This document shows positions 1-7,467 of a stretch of 27,631 nt of DNA, piece after piece (position 1 is the stretch's first letter; each line of letters begins with the position of its first letter). Source of the stretch: Candidatus Omnitrophota bacterium (lineage in GTDB: Bacteria; Omnitrophota; Gorgyraeia; Aquiviventales; Aquiviventaceae); contig JACQRG010000041.1 of assembly GCA_016206565.1 (NCBI GenBank), positions 1-27,631 on the forward strand. The letters are read 5' to 3'. Below the pieces are notes generated by a model that did not search any database, was not told the origin of the DNA, and worked only from the letters and a program-made list of their open reading frames with translations. The translations under genes and the position numbers were made by a program.

Positions 1-177
1 AGTTGCGAGCGGCGCTTTCTCGAGCCGCTGCTGGCCCTGGCCAAGAAGCACGGCATGCCAGCGACTGCAATCGGCAAGGTCGGTGGCAGTCGGCTAACGG
101 TCGGTTCGTGGATCGACCTTCCCGTTGAAGAAGCCAACGCGGCCTGGCGCAGCGGTTTGAAAAACGCTCTGGGTTGA
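1..177 (+). CDS. purL: Phosphoribosylformylglycinamidine synthase, C-terminal end (partial)
   Basis: Only the last 58 codons are present; the frame is open from base 1 and ends in TGA at 175-177. The readable part contains IGKVGGSRLTV followed by an aliphatic stretch and a final W-R-S-G-L segment. This resembles the extreme C-terminus of PurL synthetase subunits, where a 'lG.VGG..l.i' strand precedes the last helix. PurL uses ATP and glutamine-derived ammonia to convert FGAR to FGAM in step four of purine synthesis. The identity rests partly on position, because purF, purM, purD and purE follow directly, an order common in bacterial pur operons. The last glycine and the stop codon lie inside a heptamer repeat (171-194), so the natural end of the protein may have been altered. 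The ATP-binding domains are outside the window. Confidence 0.75.
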   Translation, partial: SCERRFLEPLLALAKKHGMPATAIGKVGGSRLTVGSWIDLPVEEANAAWRSGLKNALG

Positions 178-194
178 GGGTTCAGGGTTCTGGG
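171..194. repeat. Heptamer repeat locus 1 (GGGTTSA-type), purL/purF border
   Basis: Three 7-bp units in register (GGGTTGA, then GGGTTCA, then GGGTTCT) followed by GGG. The first unit contributes the purL stop codon TGA at 175-177. It is the first of eight loci in the window with the same 7-bp period but a different word. Confidence 0.75.
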
Positions 195-222
195 CAACAG
201 AGCGACTTGCGGAAATCGAATA

Positions 223-1638
223 ATGGAAGATTCAGTGAAGCATTACTGCGGGCTGTTCGGCATCTACGGGCATCGGGATGCCGCGCGGCTGACGTATCTG
301 GGCCTGTACTCGCTGCAGCACCGCGGCGAGGAGGCGGCCGGCATCGTCACCTACGACGGCAAACAGATGCACGCCTACAAGGACATGGGGCTGGTCTCCG
401 AGGTGTTCGACGAGAGCAGCCTGCACGCGCTGCCCGGCCGCCTGGCGATCGGGCATACGCGCTACTCGACCACCGGCTCCAGCATCGTGAAAAATTCGCA
501 GCCGCTGCTGGTGACGTACGCCAAGGGCTCCATCGCCGTGGCGCACAACGGCAACCTCATCAACGCGTTTGAGCTGCGGCAGCAGCTGGAGGCCAACGGC
601 TCCATCTTTCAGACGAGCGTAGACAGCGAGATCATCCTGCACCTGCTCGCACGCGCCACCAACAAGGAGTTCGAAGATGATCTGGTCGAGTGCGTGCAGC
701 TGCTCAAGGGTGCTTTCTCGCTGCTGTTTCTCACGGAAGGCAAGCTCATCGGCTGCCGCGATCCGAACGGCTTCCGGCCGCTGTGCATCGGGCGGCTGAA
801 CAACGCCTACGTGCTGGCCTCGGAGACGTGCGCGCTGGATCTCATCGGCGCGCGGCTGCTGCGCGAGGTGGAGCCCGGCGAGATCGTCGTCATCAGCGCG
901 GAGGGCCTGCGCTCGCTGCGGCCGTTTAAGGAGCAGCAGATTGCGCGGTCGCACTGCATGTTCGAGCACGTCTATTTCGCGCGGCCGGATTCCATCGTCT
1001 TTGGCGAAAGCGTGCAGCACGTGCGGGTGGAGCTGGGCCGGCAGCTGGCGCGCGAGTATCCGGTGGAGGCGGACTATGTGATGCCGATTCCCGACTCCGG
1101 CAACTTCGCCGCCTTGGGCTACAGCCAAGAGTCGAAGATTCCCTACACGCTCGGCATGACCCGCAACCACTACGTCGGGCGGACGTTCATCCAGCCCGCG
1201 CAGGAAATCCGGGATCTGAAGGTGCGCGTGAAGTTCAATCCGATCAAGGAGTTGATCCGCGGCAAGCGGCTGGTGATCGTGGATGACTCGATCGTGCGGG
1301 GCACGACGACGCGCGCGCGCGTCAAGAGCCTGCGCGAGGCGGGAGCGAAGGCCATCCACCTGCGGGTCAGCTGCCCGCCGATCAAGAACGCGTGCTTCTA
1401 CGGCATTGACTTCCCGACGAAAAAGGAGCTGATCGCCAACGCGATGTCGCTCGAGGAGATCCGCAAGTTTATCGGGGTGGATACGCTGGGGTACCTCTCC
1501 ATTGACGGGCTGCTGGCGGCGGTCGGCCGGCCGGGCAACTACTGCACGGCCTGCTGGAGCGGGAGCTACCCGATCCCGTTCGGCGAAGAGGGGGACAAGT
1601 TCGCGCTGGAGAAGCACGCCGGGCAGGGGTGCGGATGA
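223..1638 (+). CDS. purF: Amidophosphoribosyltransferase (glutamine PRPP amidotransferase)
   Basis: PurF makes 5-phosphoribosylamine from PRPP and glutamine, the committed step of purine synthesis. The N-terminal glutaminase domain begins CGLFGIYGH after an eight-residue leader, so Cys9 should become the catalytic N-terminal Cys after propeptide removal. The phosphoribosyltransferase PRPP loop VIVDDSIVRGTTT is at about residues 351-363. Cys245, Cys391, Cys441 and Cys444 occupy the positions of the four [4Fe-4S] ligands of the Bacillus subtilis-type enzyme, so this looks like the cluster-containing, propeptide-bearing class. Length (471 aa) is normal. The ATG at 223 lacks a strong Shine-Dalgarno. 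A GTG at 235, preceded by GGAAGA, is an alternative start that would leave only a four-residue leader. The stop overlaps the purM start (ATGA). Confidence 0.97.
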   Translation: MEDSVKHYCGLFGIYGHRDAARLTYLGLYSLQHRGEEAAGIVTYDGKQMHAYKDMGLVSEVFDESSLHALPGRLAIGHTRYSTTGSSIVKNSQPLLVTYAKGSIAVAHNGNLINAFELRQQLEANGSIFQTSVDSEIILHLLARATNKEFEDDLVECVQLLKGAFSLLFLTEGKLIGCRDPNGFRPLCIGRLNNAYVLASETCALDLIGARLLREVEPGEIVVISAEGLRSLRPFKEQQIARSHCMFEHVYFARPDSIVFGESVQHVRVELGRQLAREYPVEADYVMPIPDSGNFAALGYSQESKIPYTLGMTRNHYVGRTFIQPAQEIRDLKVRVKFNPIKELIRGKRLVIVDDSIVRGTTTRARVKSLREAGAKAIHLRVSCPPIKNACFYGIDFPTKKELIANAMSLEEIRKFIGVDTLGYLSIDGLLAAVGRPGNYCTACWSGSYPIPFGEEGDKFALEKHAGQGCG

Positions 1639-2663
1639 AGAAGACAGAGGCCAGGGGTCAGGAGACAGGGGACAGGAAGGGCCGGCAACTCACCTATAAA
1701 CGAGCCGGGGTGAACATCCGGGCGGCGGATGCGTGGCTGCACGGCATGCGGCGGCTCATCCGCTCCACGCAGGGGGCCGGCGTGCTGCCGGATCTGGGCC
1801 AGTTCGCCGGGCTGTTCCAACTGAACGGCCAGTTGCGCGAGCCGGTGCTGGTCGCCTCCACCGACGGGGTGGGCACGAAGCTGAAGATTGCGCAACTGGC
1901 GGACAAGCACCAGGGCATCGGGGTGGACGTCGTGGCGATGAACGTCAACGACATCCTAACCTACGGTGCGCGGCCGCTGTTTTTCCTGGACTACCTGGCC
2001 ATGGGCCGGCTCATGCCGTCGGTCATGAGCCCGCTGTTGCGCGGCGTGGTCGCCGGCTGCCGCGAGAGCGGCTGCGCGCTCTTAGGCGGGGAGACCGCCG
2101 AGATGCCGGGCGTGTACGGCGCAGGCGAGTACGACATCGCCGGCTTCTGCGTCGGCGTGGCCGAGCGCAGCCGGCTCATTGACGGCTCGCAGGTGCGCGG
2201 CGGCGACGTCATCGTGGGGCTGGCCTCCTCCGGCGTGCACTCCAATGGCCTGGCGCTCGTGCGCAAGGTCTTCACGAAAACGCAGCTGCTGCGGCACAGC
2301 CGCCAGCTGCTGATTCCGACGCGCATCTATGTCAAGCCGGTGCTGGCAGCCCTTGAGCAGGTGCGCGTCAACGCCATCGCCCATGTGACCGGCGGAGGGC
2401 TGAGCCGGCGCATCCCCAGCCTGGTGTTGCGCGCGCGCGGCGTGCGCGCCCTGCTGCGGCCCGGCAGCTGGCCGGTGCCGGCGATCTTCCGCACGATCCA
2501 GGAGGCGGGCCGTCTCTCGGAGCCGGTGATGATGTCCACGTTCAACATGGGCATCGGCATGGCCCTCGTTTGTCGCCGACGTGACGCTGGGCGGCTTGTG
2601 CAGCTGATGATCCGAGCGCGAGTACCGGCTTGGATCATTGGTGCCATTGAGCGAACGTCATAA
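1635..2663 (+). CDS. purM: Phosphoribosylformylglycinamidine cyclo-ligase (AIR synthetase)
   Basis: PurM closes the imidazole ring, converting FGAM to AIR with ATP. Recognisable family motifs are LTYKRAGV at the start of the conserved core, TDGVGTKL, FFLDYLA, GGETAEMPG, SSGVHSNG, AHVTGGG and FNMGIGM. I chose ATG 1635, which overlaps the purF stop as ATGA and has AGGGG six bases upstream; a GTG at 1629 is possible. The conserved core starts only at residue 19. Residues 3-14 are encoded by a heptamer repeat (1642-1676), so the N-terminus is a repeat-derived extension. No in-frame start codon lies at the usual 'MxYK' position, where the codon is CTC. Length is 342 aa, close to the family norm. 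The region between SSGVHSNG and the PTRIYVK motif is shorter than in E. coli PurM. Confidence 0.95.
   Translation: MKKTEARGQETGDRKGRQLTYKRAGVNIRAADAWLHGMRRLIRSTQGAGVLPDLGQFAGLFQLNGQLREPVLVASTDGVGTKLKIAQLADKHQGIGVDVVAMNVNDILTYGARPLFFLDYLAMGRLMPSVMSPLLRGVVAGCRESGCALLGGETAEMPGVYGAGEYDIAGFCVGVAERSRLIDGSQVRGGDVIVGLASSGVHSNGLALVRKVFTKTQLLRHSRQLLIPTRIYVKPVLAALEQVRVNAIAHVTGGGLSRRIPSLVLRARGVRALLRPGSWPVPAIFRTIQEAGRLSEPVMMSTFNMGIGMALVCRRRDAGRLVQLMIRARVPAWIIGAIERTS
1642..1676. repeat. Heptamer repeat locus 2 (RGNCAGR-type) inside purM 5' end
   Basis: Five consecutive 7-bp units of the form RGNCAGR (for example GGCCAGG, GGTCAGG, GGACAGG), all in register. They are read through as PurM residues 3-14. Because 7 is not a multiple of 3, the encoded peptide cycles with a 21-bp period and gives Arg/Gly/Gln/Glu-rich sequence. 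Confidence 0.8.
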
Positions 2664-2691
2664 CGCCTAACAGGAATAATCCGGGTCTCTC

Positions 2692-2719
2692 TACGCTGCA
2701 CGCTATCCGCTAAACGCTA
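2692..2719. repeat. Heptamer repeat locus 3 (NNCGCTR-type), purM/purD border
   Basis: Four consecutive units TACGCTG, CACGCTA, TCCGCTA and AACGCTA, in the 86-bp gap between purM and purD. This gap otherwise holds only the purD Shine-Dalgarno AGGAGG at 2737-2742. I see no promoter or terminator in it. Confidence 0.75.
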
Positions 2720-2749
2720 GCCGTGCGGGTGTGATCAGGAGGTTTATTC

Positions 2750-4036
2750 ATGCGAATCTTGGTGATTGGATCCGGGGGTCGGGAGCACGCGCTGCTCTGG
2801 AAGCTGAGCCAGTCCTCCGAGGTGGACAAGCTCTACTGCGCGCCCGGCAACGGGGGCATCGGCGAGCTGGCCGAGGTGGTGGACGTCGGCTCCGAGGACG
2901 TGGAGGCGCTGGCCGAGTTCGCCGAGAACCAGGACATTGACTTAGCCGTGGTCGGCCCCGAGGCGGCGCTGGCCAAGGGGATCGTGGACGTGTTCGAGAA
3001 GCGCGGCCTGCGCATCTTCGGCCCGCGCAAGGCGGCGGCGAAGCTGGAGTCGAGCAAGTCCTTCGCCAAGAACCTCATGAAGAAGTACAAGATCCCCACC
3101 GCCCAGTTCGCGGTGTTCGACGACGCGCAGGCGGCGCGCGCCTACGTGCGGCAGCTGGGCGTGCCCATCGTCATCAAGGCGGACGGGCTGTGCGCCGGCA
3201 AGGGCACGATCGTGGCGCATACGCTCAGCGAGGCGCTGGGGGCCGTGGACCTGCTGATGGAGGACAAGATCTTCAAGCAGGCCGGCGAGCGCATCATCAT
3301 CGAGGAGCGGCTCATCGGCGAGGAGGTTTCCATCATCGTGGGGACCGACGGCGTGACCGCGCTGCCGCTGGCGGCCTCGCAGGACCACAAGCGGCTGCTC
3401 GACGGCGACAAGGGGCCGAACACCGGCGGCATGGGCGCCTACGCCCCGGCGCCGGTCGTGGACGACGTCCTGAGCAAGCAGGTCATGGAAGAGGTCATCC
3501 TGCCGACCATCCACGGCATGACGAACGAGGGGCTGGCGCTCAAGGGCGTGCTCTACGCCGGGCTGATGCTCACCAGCGACGGGCCGAAAGTGCTGGAGTA
3601 CAACGTGCGCTTCGGCGACCCGGAGATCCAGGCGATCCTGCCGCTCTTGAAGAGCGACCTGGTGCCGCTGTTGGACGATGCGGTGGAGGGGCGCCTCTCG
3701 TTGACGCAGTGCGCCTGGGAGAAAGCCAGCTGCGCGTGCGTCGTGCTGGCCTCGGGCGGCTATCCCGGCGAGTTCGCCATCGGCAAGGAGATCCGGGGGC
3801 TGGAGCGGCTCAAGGATAAGCCGGATCTGTGGGCGTTCCACGCCGGAACCAAGAAAGACCGCGGGCGGTTCTTGAGCTGGGGCGGGCGGGTGCTGAACAT
3901 CGTCGGGCGCGGTGCGACGCTGGAGGAGGCGTTCAAGCGCGCCTACGAGGCGATCGGGGAGATCGGCTTCGACGGCATGCAGTATCGCAAGGACATCGGG
4001 CATCGCGCCCTGAAGCGACCGGTGGGGGCCAAATGA
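2750..4036 (+). CDS. purD: Phosphoribosylamine-glycine ligase (GAR synthetase)
   Basis: PurD joins glycine to phosphoribosylamine using ATP, the second step of purine synthesis and the step right after PurF. The N-terminus MRILVIGSGGREHAL is the typical family start. The ATP-grasp fold follows, with VIKADGLCAGKG (about residues 141-152), EERLIGEEVS, the PNTGGMGAYAP loop and the metal-binding EYNVRFGDPE near residues 283-292. Length (428 aa) is typical. The start is fixed by a perfect AGGAGG seven bases upstream of ATG 2750, the strongest ribosome site in the pur cluster. This fits translation restarting after the repeat-containing 86-bp gap. The stop overlaps purE as ATGA. Confidence 0.97.
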   Translation: MRILVIGSGGREHALLWKLSQSSEVDKLYCAPGNGGIGELAEVVDVGSEDVEALAEFAENQDIDLAVVGPEAALAKGIVDVFEKRGLRIFGPRKAAAKLESSKSFAKNLMKKYKIPTAQFAVFDDAQAARAYVRQLGVPIVIKADGLCAGKGTIVAHTLSEALGAVDLLMEDKIFKQAGERIIIEERLIGEEVSIIVGTDGVTALPLAASQDHKRLLDGDKGPNTGGMGAYAPAPVVDDVLSKQVMEEVILPTIHGMTNEGLALKGVLYAGLMLTSDGPKVLEYNVRFGDPEIQAILPLLKSDLVPLLDDAVEGRLSLTQCAWEKASCACVVLASGGYPGEFAIGKEIRGLERLKDKPDLWAFHAGTKKDRGRFLSWGGRVLNIVGRGATLEEAFKRAYEAIGEIGFDGMQYRKDIGHRALKRPVGAK

Positions 4037-4581
4037 GCGCAGCCGCACGTCCGCTCGTCGGGATTCTCATGGGGTCGGACTCCGACCTGCCGGTGATGCA
4101 ACAGGCCGCGCAGCTGCTCGCGGAGTTCGGGGTGCCCTGCGAGCTGCGGGTGCTCTCGGCGCACCGCAGCCCGGAGCTGGTGCGCGAGTACGCCGCCGGC
4201 GCCATCGGGCGGGGGTTGAAAGTCCTCATTGCCGGCGCCGGGGGCGCGGCGCACTTAGCCGGGGTGCTGGCGGCGCACACCTCGCTGCCGGTCATCGGCG
4301 TGCCCATCGAGAGCAAGAGCCTGAAAGGGCTCGACAGCCTGCTCTCGACCGTGCAGATGCCCAAGGGCGTGCCGGTGGCGACCGTCGCCATTGACAACGC
4401 CGCCAACGCCGCGCTGCTGGCCGTGCAGTGCTTGGCACTGAGCGACCCGCGCCTGCAGAGCGCGCTGGCCGAATACAAACGCGCGCTGACCCAGAAGACC
4501 CGGCAAGCGGATGCGCGGGCGCGCAGCGCGGCGAGCCCCCCGTCCTCGCCGGCGAAGGCCGGCACCAAACGCCGTGGCTGA
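4033..4581 (+). CDS. purE: N5-carboxyaminoimidazole ribonucleotide mutase (class I PurE)
   Basis: PurE moves the carboxyl group from N5-CAIR to C4 to give CAIR. The sequence shows GSDSD (about residues 14-18), SAHRSPE (about 43-49), the GAGGAAHL loop and the GVPIESK strand, the phosphate- and ribose-binding motifs of class I PurE. Class I normally works with the CAIR synthetase PurK, which is not in this window. The start ATG 4033 overlaps the purD stop. The enzyme core ends near residue 157 (EYKRAL). A basic, Ala/Ser/Pro-rich tail of about 25 residues follows, whose DNA overlaps the start of the next gene by 8 bases. Confidence 0.96.
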   Translation: MSAAARPLVGILMGSDSDLPVMQQAAQLLAEFGVPCELRVLSAHRSPELVREYAAGAIGRGLKVLIAGAGGAAHLAGVLAAHTSLPVIGVPIESKSLKGLDSLLSTVQMPKGVPVATVAIDNAANAALLAVQCLALSDPRLQSALAEYKRALTQKTRQADARARSAASPPSSPAKAGTKRRG

Positions 4582-5194
4582 CCCGGCTGCCGCGCCGCGC
4601 CGCCTGCGCGTGACCGGCGGCGAGGCGGATGCGCCGATGTTGCGCGAAGCCGCGCGCATCCTGTGCGCCGGCGGGCTCGTAGCATTTCCGACCGAGACCG
4701 TGTACGGCTTGGGGGCGGATGCCACGAATCCGGCGGCGATTGAGCGGCTGAATCGCGTGAAGGGCCGGCCGCCGGACAAGCCGTACTCCTGGCACGTGCA
4801 TTCGGTCAGCCAGGTGGAAGCGCAGGTCGGCGCGCTGCCGCCGGGAGCCCTGCGGCTCATCGAGCGCTTCTGGCCCGGACCGCTGACGCTCATCCTGCCG
4901 GCCGCGCGAGGCGGGGCGATCGGGTTTCGGCTGCCGGACCATCCGGTCGCGCAGGCGTTCCTGGCGGCCTGCGGCGTGCCGGTGGCGGCCCCGAGCGCGA
5001 ACCGCTCCGGGCAGCCGCCGCCGCGCGACGCTCAGGCGGTGGTCGCCGGATTGGACGGCGCGTTTGACTGCCTGTTGGACGGCGGGCCCGCGAGGCTGGG
5101 GCGCGAGTCCACCGTCGTGCAGGTGACGCCGGCGGGCCTCCAGGTGCTGCGCGAGGGCGCGATTCCCACGGCAGAGATCATGGCGATCGCATGA
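4574..5194 (+). CDS. L-threonylcarbamoyladenylate synthase (Sua5/YrdC/YwlC family)
   Basis: Enzymes of this family make threonylcarbamoyl-AMP from threonine, bicarbonate and ATP, the first step in t6A37 modification of ANN-decoding tRNAs. Visible motifs are GGLVAFPTETVYGLG (about residues 35-49), KGRPPDKPY, RFWPGPLTLILP, GFRLPDHP, APSANRSG and the late LGRESTVV strand. The 206-residue length covers the YrdC domain without the extra Sua5 domain. I start it at GTG 4574, giving MADPAAAP; the open frame extends further upstream, but that part overlaps purE and looks non-conserved. Placement just before a low-molecular-weight phosphatase, rpiB and glyA matches the ywlC-ywlE-rpiB-glyA order known from Bacillus. 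Confidence 0.92.
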   Translation: MADPAAAPRRLRVTGGEADAPMLREAARILCAGGLVAFPTETVYGLGADATNPAAIERLNRVKGRPPDKPYSWHVHSVSQVEAQVGALPPGALRLIERFWPGPLTLILPAARGGAIGFRLPDHPVAQAFLAACGVPVAAPSANRSGQPPPRDAQAVVAGLDGAFDCLLDGGPARLGRESTVVQVTPAGLQVLREGAIPTAEIMAIA

Positions 5195-5670
5195 GCGAGA
5201 AACGCATCCTCTTCGTCTGCACCGGCAACAGCTGCCGCAGCGTCATGGCGGAGCGCTACCTCAAGCATCTGCTGCGCCAGGCCGGCATGGACACGATCCA
5301 GGTGGAGTCCGCCGGCGTCTTTGCGGTGGAAGGCATGGGGGCGACGTCGGAGACTCAGCGGGTGCTGCGGGACGTCGGGGCGGATGCCGCCGACCACCGG
5401 GCGCGGACCCTCACGCCGAGCCTGGCGCAGGGAGCCGACCTGATCTTGACCATGGAGCAGTTTCAGCTCGAGGAAGTCCTGCGCCGCGCGCCGAGCGCGC
5501 ACGGCAAGACGCACCTGTTGAAACGCTATGGGCTTGCCCCCAGCGAGCTGCCGGTCCAGGTGAACATCCCGGATCCCATCGGCAAACCGCTGGAGGTCTA
5601 CGAAGTGTGCTTTAGCGAGATCCGCGAGGCCGTGGAGCGGGTCGCCCGGTCGCTGGGAGTGCGGACATGA
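5191..5670 (+). CDS. Low-molecular-weight protein phosphatase, YwlE-like (possible arginine phosphatase)
   Basis: The phosphate-binding loop C10-T-G-N-S-C-R16-S follows the first beta strand, and the general acid is Asp128 in the IPDPIG motif, as in the low-molecular-weight phosphatase fold. Length (159 aa) is normal. Tyrosine-specific members usually have Ile in the middle of the loop (CxGNICRS). Bacillus YwlE, a protein-arginine phosphatase, has Thr there, and that residue is known to direct pArg specificity. Here the residue is Ser14, small and hydroxylated like Thr, and the neighbours (YwlC-type gene, rpiB, glyA) match the ywlE context. Arginine phosphatase activity is therefore plausible but not proven. 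No McsB-type arginine kinase is in the window. Both ends overlap neighbours by four bases. Confidence 0.88.
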   Translation: MSEKRILFVCTGNSCRSVMAERYLKHLLRQAGMDTIQVESAGVFAVEGMGATSETQRVLRDVGADAADHRARTLTPSLAQGADLILTMEQFQLEEVLRRAPSAHGKTHLLKRYGLAPSELPVQVNIPDPIGKPLEVYEVCFSEIREAVERVARSLGVRT

Positions 5671-6125
5671 AGGTCGCCGTCGGCGCGGACCACGGCGGCT
5701 TCGCGCTCAAGGCCAAGCTGGTCAAGCGGCTGCAGGCCAAGGGCTATGAGGTGGCGGACCTGGGCACCCACTCGCCCGAACCGTGCGACTACCCTCTCAT
5801 CGGCTACAAGGTGGCCCGGGCCGTCGGGCAGGGGCTCTTTGAGCGCGGCGTGCTGCTGTGCAAGTCCGGGATCGGCATCGCGGTCGTGGCCAACAAGGTG
5901 CGCGGGGTGCGGGCCGGCGTGTGCGGGGACGTCTTCGACGCGAAGCGCAGCCGCGCCCACAACGACGCCAACGTGCTGGTGCTCGGCGCCGAGAAGCTCA
6001 CCCCGGCGAAGGCCGCGCGCATTGCGGACATCTGGTTTTCAACGCCGTTCGAGGCCGGCGGACGCCACGAGCGGCGGGTGCGGCAAATCGCGGCGATTGA
6101 ACGCAAGGAGCGGCTCCGTTCATGA
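5667..6125 (+). CDS. rpiB: Ribose-5-phosphate isomerase B
   Basis: RpiB interconverts ribose-5-phosphate and ribulose-5-phosphate, linking the pentose phosphate pathway to PRPP. The N-terminus MKVAVGADHGGF is the family signature. Cys65 in the CKSGIGIAVVANK loop is the expected catalytic base, and the HNDANVLVLG segment and C-terminal FEAGGRHERRV helix are also typical. The loop reads CKSGIG where most RpiB proteins read CGTGIG or CGSGIG; Lys66 in place of Gly is unusual but the core is intact. The gene overlaps both neighbours as ATGA, so translational coupling is likely. Confidence 0.95.
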   Translation: MKVAVGADHGGFALKAKLVKRLQAKGYEVADLGTHSPEPCDYPLIGYKVARAVGQGLFERGVLLCKSGIGIAVVANKVRGVRAGVCGDVFDAKRSRAHNDANVLVLGAEKLTPAKAARIADIWFSTPFEAGGRHERRVRQIAAIERKERLRS

Positions 6126-7417
6126 TGGACCATCTGCGGTCGGTGGACCCGGACATCTACGGCGCCATCCTGGCCGAGGCCAGGCGCCAGCACGAGCACC
6201 TGGAGCTCATCGCCTCGGAGAACTTCACGAGCCTGGCCGTGATGGAGGCCCAGGGCAGCGTCATGACCAACAAGTACGCCGAGGGCTATCCGGGGGCGCG
6301 CTGGTATGGCGGCTGCGAGTTCGTGGACGTGGCCGAGCGGCTGGCCATCGAGCGAGTGAAAGCCCTCTTCGGCGCGGAGTACGCGAACGTCCAGCCGCAC
6401 TCCGGCACCCAGGCAAACATCGTGGTCTTCTACGCCATGCTGCAGCCCGGCGATCCGATCCTGGCGATGAACTTAGCCCACGGCGGCCACCTCTCGCACG
6501 GGCATCCCAAGAACTTCTCCGGCCGGTTCTTCACGATTATTCCGTATGGCGTGAGCCAGAAGACCGAGCAGATTGACTACGACGAGCTGGAGGCGCTGGC
6601 CAAGCAGCATAGGCCTAAGATGATTCTCGCCGGCTACTCGGCCTACCCGCGCATGCTGGACTTCGCGCGCTTCCGCCAGATCGCCGACGCGGCCGGGGCG
6701 ATCCTGCTGGTGGACATGGCGCACTTTGCCGGGCTGGTCGTGGCCGGCGCGTACCCGAACCCGGTGCCGCATGCGGACGTCGTGACCTCGACGACGCACA
6801 AGACGCTGCGCGGCCCGCGCGGGGGCTTCATCCTGGCCAAGGCGCAGTACGCCAAAGCGATTGATTCCGCGCTCTTTCCCGGCAACCAGGGCGGGCCGCT
6901 GATGCACACCATTGCGGCAAAGGCGGTGTGCTTCAAGGAGGCGATGGGCGAGCCGTTCAAGGCGGATCAGCGCCAGACCGTGGCCAATGCCAAAGCACTT
7001 GCCACGGCGCTGACGGCCAAGGGATTTCGCATCGTCTCCGGCGGCACCGACAACCATCTGATACTGGTGGACTTGACCCCCAAGGGCCTGACCGGCAAGG
7101 AGGCGCAGGAGGCCCTGGGGCAGGCGCGCATCACGGTCAACAAGAACGCGATTCCCTTCGATCCGCTGCCGCCGGCCAAGGCCAGCGGGGTGCGCTTGGG
7201 CACGCCGGCGCTCACCACCCGCGGCATGAAGGAGCCGGAGATGGCGCTCATCGCCGGCCTGATTGACGAGGCCCTGACCCAGCGCGCCAACCCCGCCGGC
7301 GTGCAGGCGGTGGCGCAGAAGGTGGCGCGCCTGGCGGAGAAGTTCCCCCTGTATCCTGAGTTGCGTGAGGCGCAACGATCAGCAGTCAGGGGTCAGAAGT
7401 CAGGGGTCAGCACATGA
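6122..7417 (+). CDS. glyA: Serine hydroxymethyltransferase
   Basis: GlyA converts serine and tetrahydrofolate to glycine and methylene-THF, supplying both the glycine used by PurD and the one-carbon units used in purine synthesis. Motifs seen are ELIASENFTS, the SGTQAN loop, VDMAHFAGLV, and the PLP lysine Lys227 in the TTHKTLRGPRGG motif. Late motifs GTDNHLILVDL, TVNKNAIPFD and RLGTPALTTRG complete the fold. The start could be ATG 6122 or the adjacent in-frame ATG 6125; 6122 overlaps the rpiB stop. The normal protein should end near residue 417. Residues 419-430 come from a heptamer repeat (7377-7411), an obvious C-terminal read-through extension of about a dozen residues. Confidence 0.97.
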   Translation: MMDHLRSVDPDIYGAILAEARRQHEHLELIASENFTSLAVMEAQGSVMTNKYAEGYPGARWYGGCEFVDVAERLAIERVKALFGAEYANVQPHSGTQANIVVFYAMLQPGDPILAMNLAHGGHLSHGHPKNFSGRFFTIIPYGVSQKTEQIDYDELEALAKQHRPKMILAGYSAYPRMLDFARFRQIADAAGAILLVDMAHFAGLVVAGAYPNPVPHADVVTSTTHKTLRGPRGGFILAKAQYAKAIDSALFPGNQGGPLMHTIAAKAVCFKEAMGEPFKADQRQTVANAKALATALTAKGFRIVSGGTDNHLILVDLTPKGLTGKEAQEALGQARITVNKNAIPFDPLPPAKASGVRLGTPALTTRGMKEPEMALIAGLIDEALTQRANPAGVQAVAQKVARLAEKFPLYPELREAQRSAVRGQKSGVST

Positions 7418-7466
7418 CGCCGCTTCTGACGTCTGTCCCCTGTCCCCTGTCCTCTGTCCTCTGACC
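7377..7466. repeat. Heptamer repeat locus 4, inverted pair, glyA end to nrdR start
   Basis: The left arm (7377-7411) holds five units of the form RRTCAGN (for example AGTCAGG, GGTCAGA). The right arm (7425-7466) holds six units of the form YCTGWCS (for example TCTGTCC, CCTGTCC), the complement of the left-arm word. GTCAGAAG at 7392-7399 pairs perfectly with CTTCTGAC at 7423-7430, so a hairpin is likely in RNA. The left arm is translated as the GlyA C-terminus. The right arm ends two bases before the nrdR ATG and replaces any Shine-Dalgarno there. Confidence 0.85.
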
Positions 7467-7467
7467 G

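Noticed and set aside
232..1617. Long open frame on the - strand opposite purF (461 codons)
   Set aside because: It mirrors the codon phase of purF, has the Arg/Leu/His/Gln-rich composition expected from antisense of GC-rich coding DNA, and shows no family motif.
4511..4573. Upstream extension of the threonylcarbamoyl-AMP synthase frame
   Set aside because: The extra residues are Arg/Ala/Pro-only, lie entirely within purE and precede the conserved domain. GTG 4574 overlapping the purE stop is a better start.
7377..7466. CRISPR-like array
   Set aside because: The units are 7 bp, contiguous and degenerate, with no spacers and no cas genes nearby.
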